A DNA stretch of 64,000 nucleotides from Clarkia xantiana subsp. parviflora (lineage: Eukaryota > Streptophyta > Magnoliopsida > Myrtales > Onagraceae), in NCBI GenBank assembly GCA_036873135.1, contig JAPTYO010000059.1, positions 5,821,066 through 5,885,065 on the forward strand. Reading direction: 5' to 3'. The notes under the pieces are model-generated. The model ran no database searches. It saw only the letters and a list, made by a program, of their open reading frames with translations, and was not told the DNA's origin. Both the position numbers and the translations under genes were made by a program. Position 1 is the stretch's first letter; each line of letters starts with the position of its first letter. Shown here one piece after another: positions 52,387-63,033 of the stretch.

Positions 52387-55300
52387 TTCTCCCATCCTTT
52401 TCTTCTTCTTCTTTTCTTTCTTGGAAGACATCCTTGATTCCATATAGCTTTAGCAAAGCTAAGTGTTGATTCTTTACCAATGCCTTGGTAAGCAAGTCAG
52501 CAAGTTGTTCCTTTGAAGGAATGTAATGGACACCAATGATCCCTTGTTGAATATGATGTCTTGTGAAGTGGCAGTCTAGCTCAATGTGCTTGATGCGCTC
52601 ATGGAACATGGGATTCTTTGCAATCTTCACAGCTGCCTGGCTATCTGTGTGTATTGGGATAGGAAGATTTACTTGTATGCCAAGTTCCTTGAGGATTCTC
52701 CCCACCCAAAGTGCCTCCTGAATTGCAACTCTTAGACATCTATACTCTGCTTCAGCACTTGATAAGGAAATTGTGTCTTGATTCTTTACCTTCCAGGCTA
52801 TCATGGCTTCACCTAGTTTGACACAATAAGCACTCACTGATTTCCTACTAAAAGGGCAAGCAGCCCAATCAGAATCACAAAACAAACTCAAAATGAGTTT
52901 GTTGTTGGAAGGATAGATCAATCCTTGTCCTGGAGTGCCTTTAATGTATCTAATGACTCTTATGACTGCATCATGATGTGACTTCTTTGGCTTGTCAACA
53001 AATTGACTAAGTCTTTGTACTGAAAAGCTAATGTCTGGCCTTGTCATGGTAAGGTATAGCAACTTGCCAATGATCCTCCTATAAGAAGTGGCATCCTCCA
53101 AGAGTGTATCATCAATGTTTGAATTAGTTGCTTTGTCATACTCATGTGTGGTGAGTTTGACATTGAACTCCATAGGGGTTTCAGCAGGCCTTGCATCCCC
53201 TAGGCCAGCATCTTCAATAAGCTCAATTGCATACTTCCTTTGGTTAATTACAAGACCTCTATCTGATCTTGCAACTTCCAGTCCCAAAGTACCTCAAGTC
53301 TCCTAAGTCCTTCAATTTGAAGTGTGTTTGGAGTGTGTTCTTCAATTGATTGATCATCTTGGTGTTGGAGCCAGTGATTAGAAGATCATCAACATAGGTG
53401 AGAAGAAAAACTTTGTCATCACCTTGTATCTTGGTGAACAAGGAATGATCTGAGGCACATTGTTTGTAACCATTCTTCAATAAGGTTTGGGTGAGCTTGA
53501 TGTTCCATTGTCTTGAAGCTTGTTTGAGACCATACAAGGACTTCTTGAGCTTGCACACATGTTTGGGATATCCCTCAAGATACTTGGAATGATTGAAACC
53601 TTGGGGAATGTCCATATACACTTCTTCATTTAGATCACCTTGAAGAAATGCATTGTTTACATCCATGTGGTACAATCCCCATGATTTGGCAGCTGCCAAA
53701 GCTAATATGATCCTCACTGTGTCCATTTTGACCACAGGGGAGAATGTCTCATTGAAATCAGTCCCTTCAATTTGAGTGAATCCCTTGGCAACCAATCTTG
53801 CTTTGTATCTTTCAATGGAACCATCATAATTGTATTTGACCTTAAATACCCATTTGCAACCAATTGAAGATTTGCCTTGTGGGAGTTCCATTACCTCCCA
53901 AGTGTTGTTGTTCTGAAGGGCTTGCATTTCTTCCTTCATAGCTAAGATCCATTTTGGGTCTTTGATTGCTTGTTTATAGGTGGTTGGTTCTTTGATCTTG
54001 TCAAAGGCAGCCAAGAAGAATTTGTATTGTGGACCCAAGTTGTCATAGGATACATACTTCTCCATTCCAAAAATGGCATTCAAACTTGATCTTTGTTTGA
54101 GTTCAGCAAGCCTTGCACTCCTCCTAGGAGGTGGTGGGTGTAGTTGTGCAATTCTTAGGCTCCTTCTTAGATTGGAAGGTTGGGGTGCTTCTTCTTCAAT
54201 TGGTTGTTGAGGTGGTTGATCCTCAATTTGAGGAGCTTGATCATCCATTTGAGGTGTAGCAATCTCAATGGGAGGAGTGTTGTTTGATGCATCCATGTCA
54301 AAATAAAATGGATCCTCAGGTGGGAAATCCTCAAATGGTTGCTTGACTCCCAAGCAAGATGGAATAAGAGCCTTTAGAGCATCCTTTGACATGCTAAAGG
54401 GAAAGATATCTTCATGGAAATGAACATCCCTTGAAACATGAAACACTGAGTTTGAAATGTTCATCACAAGGTATCCTTTTTGGGATGTTGAGTATCCCAT
54501 TAGGATGCATGGTTCAGCCCTAGGACTAAACTTGTCATGGTTGTTCAATTTGGTTGAAAAACATAGACAACCTATAGTTCTCAAGTTATGAAGGGAATGA
54601 GCTTTGCCATATAACACTTCTATAGGTGACTTGAACTTCAAGATAGAAGTGGGTAGCCTATTGAGCAAGTAACAAGCATTGAGTATGCAATACCCCCAAT
54701 GCCTCAAAGGCATGGATGCTTGAAATCTTATAGCTCTAGCAATGTTGAGGATGTCCCTATGTTTGCGTTCCACCCTTCCATTTTGTTGTGGTGTATGCAC
54801 ACAACTAGTTTGATGGAGGATGCCAAATTGAAGAAGCAAATCTTTGCAAACTGAACTGATGAACTCAGTTCCATTATCACTCCTCAAAGTCTTGACCATT
54901 GTTCTAAATTGATTCTTCACCATGATTAAGAAATTCTTGATGTGCAAGAAAGTGTCACTTTTGTGCCTCATCAAGTAAACCCAAGTTGCTCTTGAGTGGT
55001 CATCAACAATGGTCAAGAAGTATTGATTGTTCTTGAAGGTTGGCACTTTGTAAGGACCCCATAAATCCATGTGAACCAAATCAAAGGGCTTTGAAGCAAT
55101 AGAATCACTGGTTGGAAATGAAAATCTAGATTGTTTTGCAAGAGGACAAATAGTGCATTGTTTGATACAACCATATGTCTTATTCAAGCCTAAAACATCC
55201 AAATGATTCAAGTATTGTTCTGAGACATGGTTCAAACGCCTATGCCATCTCAATACTTCATCCTTATTCTCCAAGCAAGCAGCTGCCAACTTCCTTGGGC

Positions 55301-56825
55301 TTGAAGGCACCACATCCTTCAAAGTGTATAGTCCTCTATTCCATTCCCCAATCACCATGGACTTGCCACTCTGGCCCTGAAGTAACACATGATCACAAGT
55401 AAAGATCACTTTGCAATTTAACTGGCTAGGTAACCTAGATACAGAGATCAGATTGAACTTGAAGTCAGGGACCAAGAGTATGTTGGTCAATGTGAATCCA
55501 CTTGAGAAAGAGCAAGAACCAACATGAGTCACTTTGCATTTGTGACCATTTGGCAAGTGCACATATTGGTGATCAGAATCACTTTTCTTCAAATCATGTA
55601 GCCACTCAATTTGATGAGTGATGTGATTAGTAGCACCTGAGTCAACTATCCAAACCATAGAATCACTAGATATACCTGCCATGTTGACATGAGCTTGATC
55701 CATATCTTCAAAGCTTAGAGGTGTATGATCAAAATGATCATTATGGGCAGCAACATGTTGGATCCTTTTGTCAGCTGTGCCATGAAATATCCTTTTGTCC
55801 TTGGCTGCCACATGCTCAATTGTGCTTGAGTTGCCACCTTCTTCAACAATGTTGGCTGAATTCCAATTCCTCTTAGGAGCATTTGGATTGGTTTGATGAA
55901 TTGGGTGATCATATGGGTAGCCATGCTTGATGTAGCAATTGTCTTCAATGTGACCTCTCTTGCCACAATAGTTGCAAGTATTGAGTGGTCTCCCACTTGA
56001 AGGATTAAAGTTGCCTCTTCCAAAACCATTTCCTCTTCCAATGCCATTGCCTCTTGCAAAGCCTCTACCCCTTGCATATCCTCTTCCATTACCTCTACCA
56101 CCACCATAGGATGGATGCTTTCCAGTGAACAAGGCAGTTGCCTCACCAACATCACCAATGGAACCAGAGATGGTCCTTTGGCTTTCTTCTTGTACCAATA
56201 CAGAGAAGGCAATGCTAAGAGAAGGAAGTGGTTGTCTCATAAGCAAGGTGCTCCTAATGTGTCCATAGGAGTCATTCAGTCCCAAAAGAAATGCCATCAA
56301 CTTCTGCTTCTCCTTGTGTTCATTAACAATGGCAATGTCCCCAGCACATTGAAGATCCAAATCATCAATAGAAGCAAGAGCATCCCAGAGTTGCTTCATT
56401 TTGGCAAAGTACTCAGTGATGGAGAGCACACCTCGAGATGTTTGGTAAATCTCCCTTGTTAATTGGAAGATTTGTGTGCCATCCACTTTATCAAACATCT
56501 CCTTCAAGTCATTCCAAATGGAAGAAGCAGTTGTGTTGTAGACTAAACCATTCACCAAATCCTTGGCCACAGTATTCCTCAACCATGCCTTGACAATTGC
56601 ATTTGCTCTATCCCATTTCACTCTATCATTGACATCAACATCCAATCTTGTGAATGTGCCATCTATAAAACCAAGCTTGTTCTTCACCAACAAGCCTTCC
56701 CCGATTGATGTGCTCCAAACATGATAGTTGGAGGTTCCTTGAAGTTGGAAAGGGATGAGCATATGGCCAGTGGTGTCTGAGGGGTGTATGTAAAGGGGGT
56801 CATCAACATTGGTTTCTTGAGCCAT
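52382..56825 (-). pseudogene. Copia-C gag-pol polyprotein with one frameshift
   Basis: Start chosen at ATG 56825 (MAQETNVDDPLYIHPSD), the usual copia gag N terminus, rather than the upstream in-frame Met at 56846. About 1,480 codons: gag N-terminal domain; CCHC knuckle CNYCGKRGHIEDNC (near 282); protease DSGATNH (near 393); integrase zinc and core domains with HMDLWGP, RSDNGTEF and NGRVERKH (near 585, 650 and 685); reverse transcriptase with YVDD (near 1143); RNase H with SSAEAEYR, HTDSQAA and ADLLTKAL. All catalytic residues are present. The only defect I see is a 2-base deletion near 53292 (within the YFLGLEV motif), which ends the upstream frame. The stop (TAG 52384-52382) is inside the 3' LTR, and the polypurine tract encodes the residues just before it. 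Confidence 0.93.
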
Positions 56826-57564
56826 ATTGTAACCCAAGCAACACAAGTAGGTATTAAATTTGAGTCAGAGAAATCCAAATCCAAGAAATCAGCTGCCAGA
56901 AATCCAAGCAAAATCGCATACACAAGTTGCACTACAAACAAAAGTAGTACACCAAGGTTGTTGATAGTAGGACAAAATCCAGCTCACCCTATGGTATTGT
57001 TCGTACAATTCCGCAATGAGATTTGTGATTTTCAAAGCTTGAAATTCAACAGAAATGGATTAGAAGCCATTCTCCATTGATGAAAACTCAGAATTCTTGA
57101 AGATATGAACACAAAGCTCAAAGTAGTCACAAATACTCCTCATCTGAGCAATGTGTATGCAAGGGAATTCAAGCAATGAATATCCAGGTATCAAGCAAGG
57201 GGCGCAGCTGAAATAAGTTCAAAATCCATATCCAAATCCAGAGAAACAATACAAACTCCAGAAAATGATAGTATCAAACACGCAATCAGCTCAACAAGGC
57301 TGAATTCTTCAAGAACAAGCAAACTAGTACTAAGTCATCTTGGCTTTGCTTAGTCTAGGTGCAGATCTACCTTATGCGTGTTGAGTTCTTGGAATTCCAC
57401 TTACTAGATGTCCATTCTTAAGTAAGAAATGGATTCTTGAAGTAGAAAAGATGATCCACGAAGCTGAAGTTGCAAATCCACACTTGAACAAGGTGAATGT
57501 TAAGGCAAAACTTCAAAGAAACTTGGTCTTCTTTAGCTTTGTGGTTGTGCCGCCATTTGAGGTG

Positions 57565-57576
57565 GCTCTGATACCA
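57565..57576 (-). other. Primer-binding site of Copia-C
   Basis: TGGTATCAGAGC on the minus strand, initiator-Met tRNA type, immediately after the 5' LTR. Confidence 0.9.
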
Positions 57577-57852
57577 TATAAGCTTTAGTTGGTTGAATCA
57601 TTTGTTGATTGATAATTAGGGATTACAATGCAATAGGTAAACTATATATACTAGGTGATAGGGATCACCAACTAGGACTAACTATCCTATGTGCCTAACT
57701 TGGTGCACCAAGGTGCATACACCATGTAACATGTACTACATGATATATGCACCATATAATAGCCTTATGTAATCATCTAATGACATGATGGAAGTAAATG
57801 CAAGTGTAAGTAACAAGATGCAATGTGAGCATATCAACTTATATACTCTATA
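57577..57852 (-). repeat. 5' LTR of Copia-C
   Basis: 276 bp, identical by eye to the 3' LTR. Confidence 0.9.
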
Positions 57853-57937
57853 AATACTTCCTTTTTTAAAACGCGCTACACATAACATTTTTGAACGTGT
57901 TATATACGTGTCGCACGTACCAAATTAGATGTTTACA
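57853..57937 (-). repeat. 3' LTR remnant of element D
   Basis: 85 bases ending GATGTTTACA on the plus strand, next to the polypurine tract. The first 50 match the 5' LTR at 62985-63032. Confidence 0.65.
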
Positions 57938-58079
57938 GCTTGCCCCTCTTTGGACGGTCTCCCGTAGAATGCATTCGAGGGGGTTGTCCAAAGACGAGTA
58001 AACACTAATTTTAGCTAGGAAGTATATCTTCTTCGGGTCTTCAAGTACCCAATGTAGCCTTTGGTTTTATTGACGGTGC

Positions 58080-58520
58080 GAAAAAGTAGAATATCTATCA
58101 GCGGTGCCCCTGTTGGCGAGGCGGAAAGTGGAACCTTCGTCGGCGGTGCCCCTGTTGGCGGTGCCTCCGTTGGTAGTGAGTAAAGCCGCGGTCGGTGGTG
58201 CCCCTGTTGGCGGTGTGCCTCTCTTGGCGTTGTAGAAAGTAGAGCCTCTGTCGGCGGTGCCCCACTTGGCTGTGCCTCCGTTGGCGATGCAGTAAGGTAG
58301 AGCCTCTGTCGGCGGTGCCTCTATTGGCGGTGCCTCCATTGGCGGTGCAGAAAGGTGGCGTGCGGAAAAGTAAAGCCTCGGTCGGCGGTGCCCCTGTTGG
58401 CAGTGTCTCCGATGGAGGTGCAGAAAGTAAAGCCTCGGTCGGTGGTGCCCCTGTTGGCGGTGTCTCCGTTGGCGGTGCATAAAGTAAAGCCTGTCGTGCA
58501 GTAAAGTAAAATCTTGATCG
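58080..58520. repeat. Degenerate minisatellite of element D (GGCGGTGCCCCTGTT type)
   Basis: Repeated phrases GTCGGCGGTGCCCCTGTTGGCGG and AAAGTAAAGCCTCGGTCGG at irregular 20-70-base intervals. Open frames across it are repeat by-products. Confidence 0.8.
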
Positions 58521-58589
58521 ATGATGCCTCTAGTGGCGAGCAGTAAGGTAAATCCTCAATTGATGGTGCCTCCAGTTGTGAGCGACGAG

Positions 58590-58815
58590 GAAAAGCCTCT
58601 AGTGGTGGGTGTTGGAGAAGAGCCTCTAATGGCATATGTCGGAGAAATGGCTCTAGTGGCGTCCGTTGGAGAAGAGCCTCTAGTGGCGTTTGTAGGAGAA
58701 ATGCCTCTAGTGGCGTTCGTCGGAGAAGAGCCTCTAGTGGCGTCCGTCGGAGAAATGCCTCTAGTGGCGTCCGTTGGAGAATGACCTCTAGTGGTGTCTG
58801 TCGGAGAAGGTCTCT
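58590..58815. repeat. 27-bp tandem repeat of element D
   Basis: About eight units of GTCGGAGAAGAGCCTCTAGTGGCGTCC type. The 27-base period leaves a nine-residue repeat open (VGEEPLVAS); I do not take it as a gene. Confidence 0.85.
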
Positions 58816-59089
58816 AGTGGCTTGACGGCTTGAATGCCTGTCTCTAATTTTTGCCTAAATCGCGCATGGTGCGACAACTTTGCGGGATCTTTTTTGTTTC
58901 TCTCTTTTTTTTTTTTTTTTGAGAATTTATCTCTTATTCTCTCCTTTTCCACAGTCGGTTGAGAGATTTCCGACTGTGCCCCTCGTTTTTTTTCCTTTTG
59001 TCATGATTGCAATTTCTGAATTTGCAACCATGCCCCTCTTTTTCTGATTTTGAATAAGCCGCCCTTTCGGGTCTTTAACCTAGTGGAAG

Positions 59090-59660
59090 CACTCTTTATT
59101 TGGTAGCCGATTAAACGGTGGCTGTGACCCGTACTTTATTTTCCGCCTCGATGCGGGAGTATTTGTAGCCATTTGGAGGGTGGTTGTGGCCCTTTATTCC
59201 TCTTCTTTGATCCGGGAAACGCTCTTTGTATGTAACCATTTTGAGGGTGGTTATGGCCCTTTCACTTAGTACCCTCATCGATGTTCCGGGAGCGCTCCTT
59301 TGATTGTAGCTGTTTATTGGGACGACTGTGACCCTTTCTTTTATTTTCCCGCCCTCACCGGGTTCGCGGGATCACTCTTTTTGTGTAGCCATTTTAATGG
59401 TGGCTGTGACCCTTTTTTATTCTCCCGCCCTCACAGGGTTCGCGGAGTCACTCTTTTATCTGTAGACATTTGGAGGGTGGCTGTAGCCCTTTATTTTTAG
59501 TCGTTTTAGGGACGACTGAGACCTTTTTTATTAATAGTTGATTTAGGGACAACTGTGACATTTATATTTCTTCACTGCTCTCACAAAATTTGCATGAGCA
59601 CTCTCTTTATTTTTATCGGTAGCCAATTAAAGGGTAGCTGTGGCCCTAAAGAAAAATGAT
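59090..59660. repeat. Degenerate long repeat of element D
   Basis: The phrase GTAGCCATTTGGAGGGTGGTTGTGGCCCTTT followed by CCCGCCCTCACCGGGTTCGCGG-like text recurs about seven times with periods of roughly 70-100 bases. Confidence 0.7.
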
Positions 59661-61885
59661 TTTTTTTTTTTTTTTGCTTTTTTTTTGTTTGCTTCTTTTT
59701 TTTTTTTTGAAAAAGAAAATTTAATGAAAATAATCAACAACAATTATGTACATGCCCCTAATGGAAAGTTGAAAATTTATAATTCAAAACATCTTCTAGA
59801 GAAGGACTCAGTTGATTGAGTCAAAATATGTCGGTCCTGTCGACGCTCCGGATTGACCCTACGCCCAGTAAATGACATAGGCAATGATTTCTTCTCTCGG
59901 TTTCCCAAGTGCCCCGGCTATTGCTCAATCTCATAAGGGGATGCCCCACGGTTAGCACTGACCGGTTTAGACCTCACCGTAAAACGGATATACGGCTTGG
60001 TTCGAGGACGCGTATGAATTCCACACATGGTAGGTGGAATTTTTGTATGGAAGTTCTTTGAAGCAGTCACGTTTCACGTTGTTGCGACCTCATCGAAGTG
60101 GTCGTCTGATCTGCAAAAAGAGTAGAGACACTCAAATCTCAAGGAAAAATCAAGTATAATTTATCATACCTGAGTGTTAGATATCCCGAAAGCGGAATTT
60201 GTTCTCCGTGCAACTCGATGGCCGCATGTTCTTTTTTGTTGCCCACTTGGCCGGCATAACTTATATGTACAAGATACCTAACCAAGGGTACCTGAAAAAG
60301 AGTGAATGAAAAATCAGTGTAGAGAATATGAGAAATCATGCATGATTTTTTGAAAACTCTAATGTCATTCATTTCATAATTTTGACTACTTTTCAAAAAG
60401 GAATCAAAATTTATGATCTAAGTTATTTCGCACCATCAATGAGTTTACTGAGTTTACTAAGTTTGCTGAGTGCACTATCTGGCTCGAACGCATGACAGAC
60501 GCTCAAAACTGAGTTTTTTTTCAAAAAGGTTTTTTCGTCCTTTGTTTGAACTTAAATAGTCGCACTCAACTGCACAGTTAAACTATTTTCCCAAAAAATA
60601 GAATCAAATCTCTTTTTTTAAAACATTAGCTCATGCGAATGTTGAGACGATCTTGCCGAAAAAGTGCAATACACCTTGGATAAAAATGAATGAAACTTTG
60701 AAATTTTTTTAAAATGCTCGTGCATGCTCAAAAGTTAAAACTCTACTGTTAATTTTTTTTACAATTTACAACAGTTTACCTGAAGGGTACATATGGAATG
60801 CATGTACGAGATGTAAAATCCAGGTAATTTTTTTTATAAAAAGAAATGCAAATTCAATGCATGTTTGGAATTGAAAGTTCAACAACTAAGAGAAGATTTA
60901 CAATCTATCTAACAAATCTTTTTTCCTAAAACAATGCCTATGAGATGTACATGAGATGAAAGTTGTACAACTAAGAAAACTTGCAAGCTACCTAAATTTT
61001 GTTGTTTTTTTTTTTGGTTAAAAAAAAAATCAATGCATTCTAGTTGCTCAAAATTAAAAAATCAGGTGAAAAGATTTTTTTTTCGAAATGATGCATATGG
61101 AATGCACGTTCGAAATTAGAAACTCTAATAGCTAAAGAGGAATTACAATTTTCCTAAGATTTTTTTTTTTGCATACGCGACGCACTAACCAAAATTACAA
61201 CTTACCTGAAGAGTTTTTTTTAAAAAAAAATAATGCGTATGAAACGCAAGTTTGAAATAAAAAAATTCAGGTATGAGGTTTTTTTAATAAAAAAAAACAA
61301 TGCATATGAAATGCACGTTTGGAAAGAAAATTTCTACACCTAACTGACTAACTACTTAGCAGAAAAAAAAAATTTTAAATGCAATAAGATGTATGCTTGA
61401 GAATAAAAGTTATACAAACAATGCTATTTACCTAATAACCTTTACAACATAAAAAACACGAATAAAACATGACATGTTAGGGGGATAAAAAATGTGTAGC
61501 TTTGCTCTACAAGGTAGGTTCCACTGATAGGCTCCCGACAATGTGGTTTCCTCCCCCTAAAAATGGATCTCGTGACCTACACAAGCGAGTGAGTTTTTAC
61601 GAGTCATACCGGCGGAACTACCGCTCCGGTCGTACCGTACTAAACCTCTGGCGTTCCTAGTCGCCCTGGGTTTTAGGCGTTTTGGAGATTACACTAAAGT
61701 GGTTGTGTGCGAATTTAAATAATACATATACAACAAAGAAAGATAGTCAGTCATAAAAACTAACTCCACACCTGAAATCACAAAAAACAAGTTAGATCAG
61801 TGAAATTAAAATAAAATAAAAATAAATTCACAAAACTCAAACATGTCAAAAGGCTAATATAATGAGCCCGAACCGTCTAAATCTT
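59661..61885. other. Element D internal region, remainder
   Basis: AT-rich with T runs; the phrase ATGCATATGAAATGCACG and variants recur between 60780 and 61400. No gene is recognised. Confidence 0.5.
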
Positions 61886-61902
61886 CCCCAACAGAGTCGC
61901 CA
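61886..61902 (-). other. Primer-binding site of element D
   Basis: The minus strand reads TGGCGACTCTGTTGGGG three bases after the LTR end GACA, a primer-site type common in plant gypsy elements. Confidence 0.7.
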
Positions 61903-61905
61903 AAT

Positions 61906-63033
61906 TGTCAGACCTAAAATCTGATCTAAGGCGATTACGTTTTTAAAACGTGGATTTTTGAAAGAGTCGCCACTAGTTAATTATAAGGCTAACTAGAATC
62001 CTAAATTACCTAAGCGAATAACGAATTAAACACCAGGTATAAAATCGGTGTACGATCAGAAATTCGAGTTCGGGGTTCTATTACGAATTAAAAATAAAAA
62101 TTTTAACTACGCCATTTCGATACTCAATTCACTTAGTTTGCCAATTGTTACTTAATTATAAATCGGTTCTAAACATGAACGAGAATAAGTTCTAATAATA
62201 TTAACGGTTATCACATACAATTGGCTCTACACACAAACTAACACGATGACAACTCGTAATTAGCCATTTATTTAATTAATCTAAACTAACAGAGTTTAAA
62301 ACCATTTATATTAAATTAAGTCTACTAATATAAAATAATAAATTAAACAATGTTGTAACATGAAATTAAACTAGAATTACTTGTCCATAGCTAAATTAAG
62401 ACTCAACCTAATTATTCTAATATGATAATAAACAAAAAAGACCATAATACTAATAATAATTAAATAAACGAACATGTAATAAGTAATAAAATAAGAAATA
62501 TATAATAAAAAAGAAAACAAAAACAGCACCGGACGGACTCAACTTGTGACGGGAGGGCAGAGGGTAGAGGACAGTAGTGGGCGGTCAGCAACGGCGAAGG
62601 ACGGCGGGCGGCCATGCGGGGCTATGGTCAGGTCGGGGACGGCGCCGGCAGCTTCTCTAGCGAGGACGAGATCAGACGGGAGGAAGGAGTCAAAAAATTT
62701 TGTTACAGAAAAGGACAAATTCTTCACGGAAACCGAGATCTGATGTTATATTATTATTGTGGTGTGTTTTTGTGTGTCCTTTACATGTAGCTAGGAACAC
62801 CTATTTATACTAATCTAGGCTAGAACTAATTAAGCAGTAAATTACACTGATTTATTCTCCTAATAAATGCTAAATATTCTGAACATTAAATATAATTATT
62901 CAGAAAATATACTCTGCAATAAATACAGATAACTATCCTAATTTAAACTAAGCCTATTTTTAGCAACCCCGTGACCTTCCATATTTAAATACTTCATTTT
63001 TTAAACGCGTTACACATAACGTGTTATATACGT
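61906..63033 (-). repeat. 5' LTR of element D, interrupted at its upstream end
   Basis: At least 1,128 bp starting TGTCAGACC on the plus strand. A minus-strand TATA box (GTATAAATAG) lies at 62802-62811. The last about 30 bases, seen in the 3' remnant, are replaced by LTR-E. Confidence 0.65.

Larger units (their letters stand above)
51906..57852 (-). mobile_element. Copia-C: young Ty1/copia element on the minus strand
   Basis: Minus-strand order: 5' LTR (57852-57577, 276 bp), primer site (57576-57565), leader, gag-pol (56825-52382), polypurine tract, 3' LTR (52386-52111), then a second copy of the primer site and 200 bases of leader (52110-51906). The two 481-bp terminal segments (51906-52386 and 57372-57852) appear identical, so insertion or rearrangement is very recent. 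LTR ends are TATAGAG...GCTTATA, a non-TGCA type known mainly among plant copia elements. One 2-base deletion breaks the polyprotein. Confidence 0.9.
57853..63033 (-). mobile_element. Element D: non-coding (LARD-like) gypsy-type LTR element on the minus strand
   Basis: On the minus strand: 5' LTR (63033-61906), primer site TGGCGACTCTGTTGGGG (61902-61886), a 4-kb internal region, polypurine tract AAAGAGGGGCAAGC (57951-57938) and the end of the 3' LTR (57937-57853, starting TGTAAACATC). 57853-57904 matches 62985-63032 of the 5' LTR, linking the two ends. The internal region has no gag or pol, only tandem repeats and poly-T tracts, so mobility would need a helper. Its 3' LTR is cut by Copia-C and its 5' LTR by LTR-E. 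Confidence 0.65.

Noticed and set aside
58067..58784. Repeat proteins in the element D minisatellites
   Set aside because: Frames follow the 27-base and degenerate repeat periods; no start context, splice structure or known motif.
62539..62743. Paired 62-65-residue frames in the LTR of element D
   Set aside because: Short, overlapping on opposite strands, no recognisable motif; they lie in LTR DNA downstream of the TATA box.
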